A stretch of 19,148 bases of DNA from Nitrospirae bacterium RIFCSPLOW2_12_42_9. GTDB taxonomy: Bacteria; Nitrospirota; 9FT-COMBO-42-15; HDB-SIOI813. Position 1 is the stretch's first letter; each line of letters starts with the position of its first letter. Shown here piece by piece: positions 6,820 to 14,256 of the stretch. The stretch spans positions 1 to 19,148 of the forward strand of contig MHER01000094.1 in the NCBI GenBank assembly GCA_001805205.1, read 5' to 3'. Position numbers and translations under genes: made by a program. Under the pieces are notes generated by a model that saw nothing but the letters and a program-made list of their open reading frames with translations, was not told the origin of the DNA and searched no databases.

Positions 6820-7188
6820 ATGTATGAGATTAAGGTTATAACCACAATTTCTGCTGCACATAGTCTCAGAAACTATCCGGGGGATTGCAAGAATATCCAT
6901 GGCCACAATTACAAGGTTGAGGTGGTGATGCAGAGCGAGGGCCTTGATAATCTCGGCATGGCAATAGACTTCAGAATGCTCAGGCAGGAAATCGAGCGAT
7001 TACTTCAGACACTTGATCATACCTATATAAATGATAAACCACCGTTTGATACAATAAACCCCACAGCAGAAAATCTGTCTCAATGGATTTATGATACACT
7101 TTCAAAAAAATTAAACAGGGATATTGCACGAGTATGTCGTGTTAATGTTTGGGAGAATGAAAATTCTTCAGCATCATATTTTGACTAA
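6820..7188 (+). CDS. queD: 6-carboxy-5,6,7,8-tetrahydropterin synthase (QueD/PTPS family)
   Basis: 122-aa enzyme converting dihydroneopterin triphosphate to 6-carboxytetrahydropterin in queuosine synthesis. Zinc histidines are H14 (SAAHSL), H27 and H29 in CKNIHGH. The catalytic cysteine is C23, giving the CxxxHGH spacing of QueD rather than the Glu form of folate-type PTPS-III. The LDHTYIND (65-72, H67) and WENENSSASY (E112) motifs complete the active site. The start was placed at ATG 6820 (MYEI) because family members begin just before this strand. An in-frame TTG at 6802 would add six residues and directly follows the palindromic repeat. It lies 26 nt behind folE, whose product is its substrate. 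No queC, queE or queF is in the window. Confidence 0.9.
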   Translation: MYEIKVITTISAAHSLRNYPGDCKNIHGHNYKVEVVMQSEGLDNLGMAIDFRMLRQEIERLLQTLDHTYINDKPPFDTINPTAENLSQWIYDTLSKKLNRDIARVCRVNVWENENSSASYFD

Positions 7189-7260
7189 TATAAATACATC
7201 ATACATCTCAGATATACCCCCCTTTTCCCCTGATAAATACAGCCTCATCTGTCACTCATG

Positions 7261-7290
7261 TTGACAAGTATATAATCCCGCTGTTATTAT
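7261..7290 (+). promoter_or_regulatory. Predicted promoter of thiamine operon
   Basis: TTGACA (7261-7266), 18 nt, TATTAT (7285-7290). It lies 24 nt before the first pairing base of the TPP aptamer, as expected for a riboswitch leader. Confidence 0.6.
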
Positions 7291-7314
7291 TATAATAATT
7301 TAATAAAAAGGTAA

Positions 7315-7492
7315 TTCCACTGGGGGGGCCGATGAGGCTGAGAACCCTTGTCATTACGCAAGTGGAAACAAGCCAATGGTGAGTTGGTGAGTAGTTCTTT
7401 TGATCAATTAATCAATGGTTTGATTCTCTGGTGATGAAGCAAGGGTAACCCTTTGAACCTGAACTGGATAATGCCAGCGAAGGGAAGTGGGA
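7315..7492 (+). ncRNA. TPP riboswitch (thi-box) aptamer
   Basis: The conserved thi-box segments are present in order: GGGGGCC then GCTGAGA (7337-7343), ACCCTTTGAACCTGAACTGG (7448-7467) and GATAATGCCAGCGAAGGGAA (7467-7486). P1 pairs 7315-7321 with 7486-7492 (CCACT with AGTGG plus a U-A and a U-G pair). The P3 arm is closed by ACCCTTG against CAAGGGT and is extended by roughly 90 nt of extra sequence. Aptamers of this class bind thiamine pyrophosphate. The downstream hairpin supplies the off switch, and the regulated genes thiS, thiG and thiE make thiamine phosphate. Confidence 0.95.
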
Positions 7493-7496
7493 GTGT

Positions 7497-7535
7497 AAGC
7501 CGTACTTCCCGGCAGGAGTACGGCTTTTTTATTTT
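7497..7535 (+). terminator. Riboswitch-controlled intrinsic terminator with antiterminator overlap
   Basis: AAGCCGTACT (7497-7506) pairs perfectly with AGTACGGCTT (7517-7526) and a T-rich tract follows (TTTTTTATTTT). GGGAAGT (7482-7488), part of the aptamer core and P1, is fully complementary to ACTTCCC (7504-7510), which overlaps the left terminator arm and loop. When TPP is absent, that pairing would break the terminator. When TPP locks P1, the terminator forms. The mechanism is inferred from complementarity. Confidence 0.88.
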
Positions 7536-7537
7536 AT

Positions 7538-7750
7538 ATGGATATCATCATTACAATAAACGGAAAGACTCAGAACATTAAGGAAGGAAATACACTCATG
7601 TCGCTTTTAAAATTTCTGGATATAAATCCCGGGCGTGTTGCTGTGGAATATAACAAGGAGATAATTGATAAGGGTCAGTATGATTCTGTGCGCCTTAAGG
7701 AAAATGATAATCTTGAGATAATTACCTTTGTAGGAGGTGGAAATGTCTGA
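7538..7750 (+). CDS. thiS: Sulfur carrier protein ThiS with C-terminal extension
   Basis: Ubiquitin-like beta-grasp carrier, 70 aa, that delivers sulfur as a C-terminal thiocarboxylate to the thiazole synthase. The N-terminal strand [17 protein letters not shown] and the GRVAVEYN segment are typical. The C-terminus reads FVGGGNV: two residues (Asn-Val) lie beyond the last glycine, whereas ThiS must end in Gly-Gly to be adenylated. The tail arises because the thiG start overlaps the end of thiS. Either the tail is trimmed by a protease or the protein is inactive; trimming is more likely given the intact operon. ATG 7538 lies immediately behind the riboswitch terminator T-tract. Confidence 0.92.
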   Translation: MDIIITINGKTQNIKEGNTLMSLLKFLDINPGRVAVEYNKEIIDKGQYDSVRLKENDNLEIITFVGGGNV

Positions 7751-8516
7751 CATTCTTAAACTTGCCGGTATCGAAATAAAATCCAGGTTGTGGGTTGGTA
7801 CAGGTAAGTACAGGGATTTTGAAGAGACAAAAAAGGCCATAGAGGCATCAGGTGCTCATGTGGTTACTGTAGCAGTCAGGAGGGTAAATATTACTGACAG
7901 GACAAAAGAAAACCTCCTGGACTATATAGACCCAAAGAAGTATGTGATACTTCCTAACACAGCAGGATGTTACACAGTTGATGATGCAGTGCGAACCGCA
8001 AGGCTTGCACGGGCAGCAGGAGTCTCTGACTGGGTTAAATTAGAGGTAATCGGGGATGAAAGGACTTTATTACCGGACAATGAGGCCTTATTAGAGGCTG
8101 CAAAGATACTTGTGAAAGAAGGTTTCGTAGTATTACCCTATACAAACGATGATCCGATAATGGCAAGGAAATTGGAAGACATTGGGTGCAGTGCAATTAT
8201 GCCGCTTGCAGCGCCTATTGGGTCAGGACTTGGTATCAGGAACCCATATAATATAAGGATACTGAGGGAAGGTGTGTCCATTCCTGTTATCGTTGATGCA
8301 GGTGTGGGTACTGCCTCAGATGCTGCAATTGCCATGGAGCTTGGTTGTGACGCAGTGTTAATGAACACAGCGATTGCCTGTGCAAAGAACCCTGTTAATA
8401 TGGCCCATGCTATGAGAATGGCTGTAGAGGCCGGGAGGCTTGCTTATATGTCAGGCAGGATACCTAAAAAACTTTATGCATCTGCAAGCAGTCCTGTGGA
8501 GGGTATGATTGAGTAG
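7743..8516 (+). CDS. thiG: Thiazole synthase ThiG
   Basis: TIM-barrel enzyme that builds thiazole phosphate from deoxyxylulose 5-phosphate, dehydroglycine and sulfur from ThiS. The 257-aa protein carries the N-terminal [10 protein letters not shown], the Schiff-base lysine K99 in WVKLEVIGD, and the phosphate-binding APIGSGLGI and [12 protein letters not shown] loops. The ATG at 7743 is preferred over an in-frame GTG at 7737 because AGGAGG (7732-7737) lies 5 nt before it and would overlap the GTG. The gene overlaps thiS by 8 nt, giving translational coupling. A dehydroglycine-forming ThiH or ThiO is absent from this operon and must be encoded elsewhere. Confidence 0.96.
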   Translation: MSDILKLAGIEIKSRLWVGTGKYRDFEETKKAIEASGAHVVTVAVRRVNITDRTKENLLDYIDPKKYVILPNTAGCYTVDDAVRTARLARAAGVSDWVKLEVIGDERTLLPDNEALLEAAKILVKEGFVVLPYTNDDPIMARKLEDIGCSAIMPLAAPIGSGLGIRNPYNIRILREGVSIPVIVDAGVGTASDAAIAMELGCDAVLMNTAIACAKNPVNMAHAMRMAVEAGRLAYMSGRIPKKLYASASSPVEGMIE

Positions 8517-9159
8517 CAGGAATAAGATAGGTTTTGACCTGTATCTTATAGCAGATACAGGGTTATTTCAGAAGGATATTATCTCTTCTGTGAGACGATC
8601 TATTGACGGTGGTGTCAAAGCAGTACAACTGAGAGGGAAAAATCTGCCAGCAAGAGAGATTCTTAGGATCGGCGAGAGATTGAGGTTATTAACTTCTGAG
8701 TACTCAGTTAAATTATTTATAAATGACAGGATTGATGTTGCTATGATATTAGGTGCAGATGGTGTACATTTAGGCCAAAATGGCCTCCCTGTAGGGATAG
8801 TCCGCAAGATATTGGGTGATAGTCTTATTATAGGTGTTTCTACCCACAGTCTCAAAGAGGCGAAGGATGCAGAGCGTGGAGGGGCTGATTTCATTACTTT
8901 TGGCCCAATCTTTGCAACACCAAGTAAAGTAGTATATGGTCCACCTGTTGGATTAAGAAGGCTGGTAAATTTAACTGGCAGGATAAAGATACCGGTCTTT
9001 GCCATAGGGGGTATTAATATGGACAGGATTCAGGATGTAATGAAAAAGGGGGCTAATGGAGTAGCAGTTATATCTGCAATATTGAATTCAGAATCTGTTT
9101 ATGACGCAGCAGCAAGTATGCTTAATGAACTTCGATTGTGTAAGCATCATGGATCGTAA
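8509..9159 (+). CDS. thiE: Thiamine-phosphate synthase ThiE
   Basis: Joins hydroxymethylpyrimidine diphosphate with thiazole phosphate to give thiamine phosphate. The 216-aa TIM barrel begins with DLYLIAD and shows [31 protein letters not shown], the pyrophosphate-binding [10 protein letters not shown] and FAIGGI near the C-terminus, all family landmarks. The start is a TTG at 8509, overlapping the thiG stop by 8 nt, with GGAGGG at 8498-8503 five nt upstream. No nearer ATG would keep the conserved first strand. It is the last gene of the riboswitch-controlled operon, and a new promoter begins 6 nt after its stop. Confidence 0.95.
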   Translation: MSSRNKIGFDLYLIADTGLFQKDIISSVRRSIDGGVKAVQLRGKNLPAREILRIGERLRLLTSEYSVKLFINDRIDVAMILGADGVHLGQNGLPVGIVRKILGDSLIIGVSTHSLKEAKDAERGGADFITFGPIFATPSKVVYGPPVGLRRLVNLTGRIKIPVFAIGGINMDRIQDVMKKGANGVAVISAILNSESVYDAAASMLNELRLCKHHGS

Positions 9160-9164
9160 CTTAT

Positions 9165-9193
9165 TTGACCATGCTATAGTTAGATGGTAGAAT
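9165..9193 (+). promoter_or_regulatory. Predicted promoter of Pup-proteasome operon
   Basis: TTGACC (9165-9170), 17 nt, TAGAAT (9188-9193): close to the sigma-70 consensus. It would give a leader of about 50 nt before the ARC start at 9253. All six proteasome genes follow in the same direction with gaps of 0-29 nt, so one transcript is likely. Confidence 0.65.
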
Positions 9194-9252
9194 TTAATTA
9201 CATAACTCATTGAAGAATAAGAATTCTTCAGCTTGCTGTGAAAGGAGAAGTC

Positions 9253-11013
9253 ATGTCTGAATCAAAAAAGAACTATAGGTTGCCCTCTGTGAGGAACCCT
9301 TTAAAAAAATCTATAGAATTATCCAAGGAAATGTCCAAAGAAGAAAAAATAGCAGAGTATGAGAAGGAGATTGAGAGCCTTTGTGATCATATAAAAGATT
9401 TAGAAGAAGATGTACACAGGCTTTCAGAGTCAAGATATAAACTGGATGGTGCATTCAAGCAAAACGAGAAGTTAACATCCGCACTTCAGGAGGCAAAAGA
9501 CCAGATACAGGCATTAAGGAGTGAGATTGAGAAGCTTACTTCTCCACCTGCAAGTTATGGGGTTTTTACCAATACAAATGATGACGGTACTGTTAATGTT
9601 TATGTATCAGGGAGGAAGCTAAAAGTAAATGTTCGCCCTGGAATTGAAATTAAATCTTTGAGAAAAGGGCAGGAGGTTATACTCAACGAGGCCCTTAATA
9701 TAATAGAGATCCGGAGTTTTGATGGTCAGGGAGAGGTAGTCAGGTTGAAAGACAGGCTTGCAAAAGAGAGGGCTATCGTATCCATGCACGGGGATGAAGA
9801 GAGGGTTGCAGAGATAGCAGAACCGCTTCAGGGCATAAAACTAAGTGTTGGAGACGTACTTCTTTTTGATAATCGCTCAGGCCTGCTTTTGGAGAAATTA
9901 CCAAAGTCAGAGATGGACGAGGTGATACTGGAAGAGGTTCCTGATGTAACATATTCAGATATAGGTGGTTTAAAAACACAGATAGAGACGATCATGGATG
10001 CAATTGAACTACCCTTTGTATATCCTGAATTATTCAAGGAGTACAGGTTAAGTCCTCCAAAAGGGGTCTTACTCTATGGCCCTCCCGGATGCGGAAAGAC
10101 ACTGATAGCTAAGGCCGTTGCCAATTCCATAGCCAAGAGACTCGAGTCTAAGAAGGGGAAGGACGTGAGAAGTTATTTCCTCCATGTCAAAGGACCTGAG
10201 TTGTTGAATAAATATGTGGGTGAGAGTGAACGCCAGATCCGGGAGGTCTTCAGCAAGGCAAAAGATAAGGCAGAAGAAGGGATGCCTGTAGTGGTATTCT
10301 TTGATGAGATGGATGCCCTGTTCAGGACCAGGGGTACTGGCATATCCTCTGATGTCGAGTCAACTATTGTTCCACAGTTCTTGTCAGAGATAGATGGTGT
10401 GGAGAGTCTTCGCAATGTAATAGTAATTGGCGCGAGTAACAGGCAAGACCTGATTGATCCGGCAATACTCAGACCAGGGCGTCTGGATATTAAGATCAGG
10501 ATTGATCGTCCTGATAAAGATTCAGCAAAGGATATCTTTGGCAAGTATCTTATTAAAGAGCTGCCATTTAACAAGTATGAACTTGATCAGGAGGGTGGAG
10601 ACGTCCAGAAGCTCGTGGAGAGATTGGTCAACATAACTGTAGAGCAGATGTACAGCGTTGATGAGGAAAATAAATTTCTTGAAGTTACATATGCAAATGG
10701 AGAAAAGGAGATACTCTACTTTAAAGACTTTGTAAGTGGTGCAATGATCCAAGGGATTGTTTCACGGGGAAAGAAGTATGCAATAAAGAGGATGATTACC
10801 ACAGGTGAAGGAGGGATTAAAGGGGATGATCTGCTTACAGCCATAAAAGATGAGTTTAAAGAGAATGAGGATCTCCCAAACACCACAAACCCTGATGATT
10901 GGGCAAAGATAGCAGGCAGGAAGAACGAGAGGATTGTAAATGTAAGGACTATCAGCGGAAGGACTAAAGAATCTAGGCGTGTGGAGACAGTCCCGACAGG
11001 ACATTATTTATAA
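9253..11013 (+). CDS. arc: Proteasome-associated AAA ATPase (ARC/Mpa)
   Basis: Hexameric unfoldase that recognises pupylated proteins and threads them into the 20S proteasome. The 586-aa protein has an N-terminal coiled coil (about 25-95) that binds Pup, tandem OB-fold interdomain (about 100-220) and a AAA domain with Walker A GPPGCGKT (276-283), pore loop KYVG (320-323), Walker B VVFFDE (347-352) and sensor region IGASNRQDLID. The C-terminus is GHYL; a penultimate tyrosine of this kind docks Mpa into the alpha ring. The ATG at 9253 is preferred to an upstream GTG at 9238 because AAAGGAG lies just before it. It is the first gene of the proteasome operon. Confidence 0.96.
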   Translation: MSESKKNYRLPSVRNPLKKSIELSKEMSKEEKIAEYEKEIESLCDHIKDLEEDVHRLSESRYKLDGAFKQNEKLTSALQEAKDQIQALRSEIEKLTSPPASYGVFTNTNDDGTVNVYVSGRKLKVNVRPGIEIKSLRKGQEVILNEALNIIEIRSFDGQGEVVRLKDRLAKERAIVSMHGDEERVAEIAEPLQGIKLSVGDVLLFDNRSGLLLEKLPKSEMDEVILEEVPDVTYSDIGGLKTQIETIMDAIELPFVYPELFKEYRLSPPKGVLLYGPPGCGKTLIAKAVANSIAKRLESKKGKDVRSYFLHVKGPELLNKYVGESERQIREVFSKAKDKAEEGMPVVVFFDEMDALFRTRGTGISSDVESTIVPQFLSEIDGVESLRNVIVIGASNRQDLIDPAILRPGRLDIKIRIDRPDKDSAKDIFGKYLIKELPFNKYELDQEGGDVQKLVERLVNITVEQMYSVDEENKFLEVTYANGEKEILYFKDFVSGAMIQGIVSRGKKYAIKRMITTGEGGIKGDDLLTAIKDEFKENEDLPNTTNPDDWAKIAGRKNERIVNVRTISGRTKESRRVETVPTGHYL

Positions 11014-11033
11014 GGCAGATATAAAGGTATAAT

Positions 11034-12518
11034 ATGCCAAACAAATTAATCATAGGCACAGAAACAGAATTTGGAATTATGTCAAGAAAGATCGACGGGT
11101 ATGACCCTGTAACATCCTCCCTCTTTACGATCAACCATCTGCGGCCATTTTCAGCGCTCAGGATTCTATGGGATTATGAGAATGAGGACCCGCTTGTAGA
11201 TGCGAGGGGATTTGTTGTAGATGGGGAGAAGGAGAGGCCGACACAGGATGAGAACCTGAACCTGAACAAACCGCTTGAGAATGGCGGCCGGTTATATGTT
11301 GATGGGGCACATCCGGAATACTCTACTCCTGAATGTACTAATCCGAGGGATGTTGTGATCTATGAGAAGGCAGGTGAGGCATTGATGCACCTGTGCCTCG
11401 AGAATGCAAACAGGTTAAGGAAAGAAGAGGAAAAGATATTTTTATATAAAAATAATACAGATGGTAAGGGAAACAGCTACGGGTATCATGAGAATTATTT
11501 AATGTTACGCGCTACCCAGTTTGAGAAGATAGTCCAGAGCCTGACCCCATTTCTCGTTACGCGGCAGATATTTGCCGGTTCGGGCAAGGTTGGCACAGAT
11601 AACAAGGCAGACCCTGCAGCATTCCAGATCTCGCAGAGGGCCGATTTTTTTGAGACCCTGATAGATCTTAATACAATGGCGAAACGTCCTATCATTAATA
11701 CCCGCGATGAGCCGCATGCTGACCCCAAGCAATTCAGAAGATTACATATAATAGTTGGTGATGCAAACATGGCAGAATTATCAACCTACCTTAAGGTGGG
11801 GACCACTGCACTAATATTGCAGATGATTGACAATGAACACTTTATTACAGGACTGGAACTCGATAATCCATTACAGGCTATCAAGGCTATATCAAGGGAC
11901 CTGACCCTGAAAAAGGGTATTAAGCTTGCAAACGGAAAGGAGTATACACCAGTAGAAATACAGAGGGCCTATTTGGAAGAGGCATATAAATACTTTGGAA
12001 GTATGGAAAGAGATCCGGTGGCATTTGAAATAATGGATCACTGGCAGGAGATTCTAAACAGACTTGAAAAGAATCCAAATGAATTGAGCAGAAAGATTGA
12101 CTGGTTAATAAAATACGACCTGATTAATAACTATCGGGAGAAAAAGGGGTTTGACTGGGATAATCCAAAACTTGCCATGATGGACCTTCAATATCATGAT
12201 CTGAATCCGGAAAAGGGCTTTTATTATACATTATTGAAGGATGGTTATATTGATACTATGGTATCCCCTGGGCTGGTACTCCTGGCTAAAGATTCTCCAC
12301 CCCGTGATACGCGGGCATATTTCAGGGGTATGTGTATAAAGAAATTTCCAAAAGAAGTTTATGCAACAAGCTGGAGCTCTGTATTGTTTGATATTGGGAA
12401 TTTTACCATAAAAAGGGTCCCATTATTACATCCATTGAAAGGTACAGAGGCCTTGGTTGGGAATGTATTTAACAGGTCAGAGACAGCAGAGGATCTCTTG
12501 AGGAATCTGGCCGCCTAA
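11034..12518 (+). CDS. dop: Pup deamidase/depupylase Dop
   Basis: Glutamine-synthetase-like enzyme that hydrolyses the bond between Pup and target lysines and, where needed, deamidates Pup's C-terminal Gln. The 494-aa protein opens with IGTETEFGI (E10 and E12 metal ligands). Between the first strand and the catalytic segment it carries the Dop-specific insertion (about 45-80). The active aspartate is D90 in RLYVDGAHPEYSTPEC. NNTDGKGNSYGYHENY and the NTRDEPHAD/VGDANM segments match the family. The insertion and length separate it from the ligase PafA at 14257, its paralogue. It starts 20 nt behind arc with AAAGG upstream. Because the local Pup ends in Glu, Dop here probably acts only as a depupylase. 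Confidence 0.95.
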   Translation: MPNKLIIGTETEFGIMSRKIDGYDPVTSSLFTINHLRPFSALRILWDYENEDPLVDARGFVVDGEKERPTQDENLNLNKPLENGGRLYVDGAHPEYSTPECTNPRDVVIYEKAGEALMHLCLENANRLRKEEEKIFLYKNNTDGKGNSYGYHENYLMLRATQFEKIVQSLTPFLVTRQIFAGSGKVGTDNKADPAAFQISQRADFFETLIDLNTMAKRPIINTRDEPHADPKQFRRLHIIVGDANMAELSTYLKVGTTALILQMIDNEHFITGLELDNPLQAIKAISRDLTLKKGIKLANGKEYTPVEIQRAYLEEAYKYFGSMERDPVAFEIMDHWQEILNRLEKNPNELSRKIDWLIKYDLINNYREKKGFDWDNPKLAMMDLQYHDLNPEKGFYYTLLKDGYIDTMVSPGLVLLAKDSPPRDTRAYFRGMCIKKFPKEVYATSWSSVLFDIGNFTIKRVPLLHPLKGTEALVGNVFNRSETAEDLLRNLAA

Positions 12519-12531
12519 TGGAGGGTTTATC

Positions 12532-12726
12532 ATGGGTCAACAGGAAAGAGAAAAGAAAAAATCAAAAGACAAGACAGAGAAACAGGCAGAGGCTAACCCT
12601 GAAGTAGTAGAAAAGGGCAAGAAGATCAAGGAAGATATAGACGAGCTACTTGATAAGATTGATGATGTCCTTGAAGAGAATGCAGAGGAGTTTGTAAAGA
12701 ACTATGTCCAAAAAGGCGGAGAATAA
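12532..12726 (+). CDS. pup: Prokaryotic ubiquitin-like protein Pup, ending in Gly-Gly-Glu
   Basis: 64-aa, highly charged, largely disordered protein tag. The N-terminal half is Lys/Glu-rich. Residues about 28-55 (KKIKEDIDELLDKIDDVLEE) form the amphipathic segment that folds onto the ARC coiled coil. The C-terminus YVQKGGE is the ligation end: the last Glu is coupled through its side-chain carboxylate to target lysines by PafA. Actinobacteria such as Mycobacterium encode GGQ and need Dop deamidation; this one encodes GGE directly. GGAGGG upstream, 13 nt behind dop. Its stop is one nt before the preferred prcB start. Confidence 0.97.
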   Translation: MGQQEREKKKSKDKTEKQAEANPEVVEKGKKIKEDIDELLDKIDDVLEENAEEFVKNYVQKGGE

Positions 12727-12727
12727 T

Positions 12728-13543
12728 ATGTGGAATTCGAGTTTTTATGATTTCCTGACATCCCAGTATCCTAATATGCTTTCACAGTCCGGCTTAAACC
12801 ACACGGGGGATAATCTGGCAAACAACTTGGGCCATAAAGAATCAATAAAGAATGTCCCGTTTGGGACAACTGTTCTGGCCATGAAGTACAGAGATGGTGT
12901 GATAATAGCAGGTGACAGGATGGCCACAGAAGGCTATCAGGTAGCTGCCCGCAGGGTGGAGAAGGTGTACAGATGCGATGATTATTCTGCAATAGCCATT
13001 TCAGGTGCAGCAGGAGCCTGTATTGAGATGGCAAGACTTTTCCAGATAGAACTGGAGCACTATGAGAAGCTGGAAGGTATGCATCTTACCCTCGATGGCA
13101 AGGCAAACAAATTGTCATTGATGCTTAGAGGGAACCTTCCGCTTGCCATGCAGGGTCTTATTGTAATTCCAATATTTGCAGGTTATGACCTCAGTAAAAA
13201 TGAAGGAAGGATTTATAAGTATGACATCACAGGCGGCAGATACGAGGAGACTGAATATTATTCCACAGGTTCCGGGGGTAAGGATGCAAGGAGCACACTA
13301 AAAAAGTTATACTCGGCTGACATGCCTGAGGATAAGGCTATCTCATTGGCATTGGAGGCGTTGTATGATGCAGCAGAAGAAGATATAGGTACAGGCGGGC
13401 CTGATATGATAAGGGGGATATATCCTACTTTAAAAATGATCAGAAAAACCGGGATTGTTGACCTGGATGAAGAGACTATTGAAACAGTTTATAAACGTAT
13501 GATAGCCAACCGTCAGAAATATCATAAAAAGGAGAAACAGTAG
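12728..13543 (+). CDS. prcB: 20S proteasome beta subunit PrcB
   Basis: Catalytic subunit of the 20S core. The chosen ATG (12728) gives 271 aa with a 46-residue propeptide ending in Gly. Self-cleavage before the threonine in FG|TTVLAMKY (T47) exposes the N-terminal nucleophile. GVIIAGDRMATEG carries the conserved aspartate and a lysine follows in RRVEKVY; SGAAGAC and GSGGKDAR are further family landmarks. An in-frame ATG at 12704, inside the end of pup, would add eight residues. 12728 is favoured by GGCGGAG seven nt upstream, which itself encodes the last codons of pup. The stop is immediately followed by prcA. Confidence 0.95.
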   Translation: MWNSSFYDFLTSQYPNMLSQSGLNHTGDNLANNLGHKESIKNVPFGTTVLAMKYRDGVIIAGDRMATEGYQVAARRVEKVYRCDDYSAIAISGAAGACIEMARLFQIELEHYEKLEGMHLTLDGKANKLSLMLRGNLPLAMQGLIVIPIFAGYDLSKNEGRIYKYDITGGRYEETEYYSTGSGGKDARSTLKKLYSADMPEDKAISLALEALYDAAEEDIGTGGPDMIRGIYPTLKMIRKTGIVDLDEETIETVYKRMIANRQKYHKKEKQ

Positions 13544-14227
13544 ATGCCATTGCCCTATTATGTTTCACCTGAACAGATGATGCAGGATAAGGCAGAGTAT
13601 GCCCAGAAGGGGATATCAAAGGGGAGGTCGATTATTGTACTGGAATATCAGGATGGGATACTGTTCTTTGCGGATAACCCGAGCGCTTCTCTAAACAAGA
13701 TTTCAGAAGTATATGACCGGATTGCATTTGCCGGTGCCGGTAAATATAGTGAGTTTGAGAGCCTGAGGAAGGCGGGTATACGGCACGCAGACCTCAAGGG
13801 TTATGCATACAGCCGTGAAGATGTAACAGCAAAATCTCTGGCAAATGCATATTCTCAGTCACTGGGTACAATCTTCAGCCAGGAGATTAAACCACTCGAG
13901 GTTGAGATCCTTGTTGCAGAGATACACGACAGTCCGGATAAGAATGAGATATACCGTATTTTATATGACGGAAATATCAGTGATGAAAAGGGCTACACTG
14001 TAATTGGCGGCAGGTCTGATGCAATAAAGATTTATTTAAAGGAAAGGTACAGTCCTAACATGCCACTTAAGGATGCATTAAAGCTTTCTATAGAGGCCCT
14101 TGAATCAGCAGTTAATATGAAAATGGCTCAGGAGAATATGGAGGTTGCAGTACTGGATAGAAACAAGAACCGGAGAAAGTTCAGGAGGATAAAGATTGAT
14201 GAGTTAACTGCAATTATTGGTAGTTAA
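13544..14227 (+). CDS. prcA: 20S proteasome alpha subunit PrcA
   Basis: Non-catalytic gate and docking subunit forming the outer rings of the 20S core. The 227-aa protein begins with MPLPYYVSPEQMMQDKAEYA, the typical bacterial alpha gating tail and H0 helix, followed by KGISKGRSIIVLEY and DNPSASLNKISEVYDRIAFAGAGKYSEF. The lysine pocket accepting the ARC C-terminus should lie in this region. The tail ends in a basic RRKFRRIK stretch. The ATG directly abuts the prcB stop with no gap, with AGGAG nine nt upstream inside prcB. Alpha and beta are thus coupled for stoichiometric synthesis. Confidence 0.95.
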   Translation: MPLPYYVSPEQMMQDKAEYAQKGISKGRSIIVLEYQDGILFFADNPSASLNKISEVYDRIAFAGAGKYSEFESLRKAGIRHADLKGYAYSREDVTAKSLANAYSQSLGTIFSQEIKPLEVEILVAEIHDSPDKNEIYRILYDGNISDEKGYTVIGGRSDAIKIYLKERYSPNMPLKDALKLSIEALESAVNMKMAQENMEVAVLDRNKNRRKFRRIKIDELTAIIGS

Positions 14228-14256
14228 ATAATTAAGGCGCTAAGTGAGCAGGTTCA

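Noticed and set aside
7271..7276. TATAAT at 7271-7276 as the -10 of the thiamine operon
   Set aside because: It lies only 4 nt after TTGACA, so the spacing is impossible with that -35. The TATTAT 18 nt downstream of TTGACA fits better.
8568..9005. 145-codon leftward frame inside thiE
   Set aside because: Antisense to conserved ThiE motifs, with no domain or ribosome-binding site.
10173..10574. 133-codon leftward frame inside the ARC AAA domain
   Set aside because: Shadow of the conserved Walker and sensor region on the other strand.
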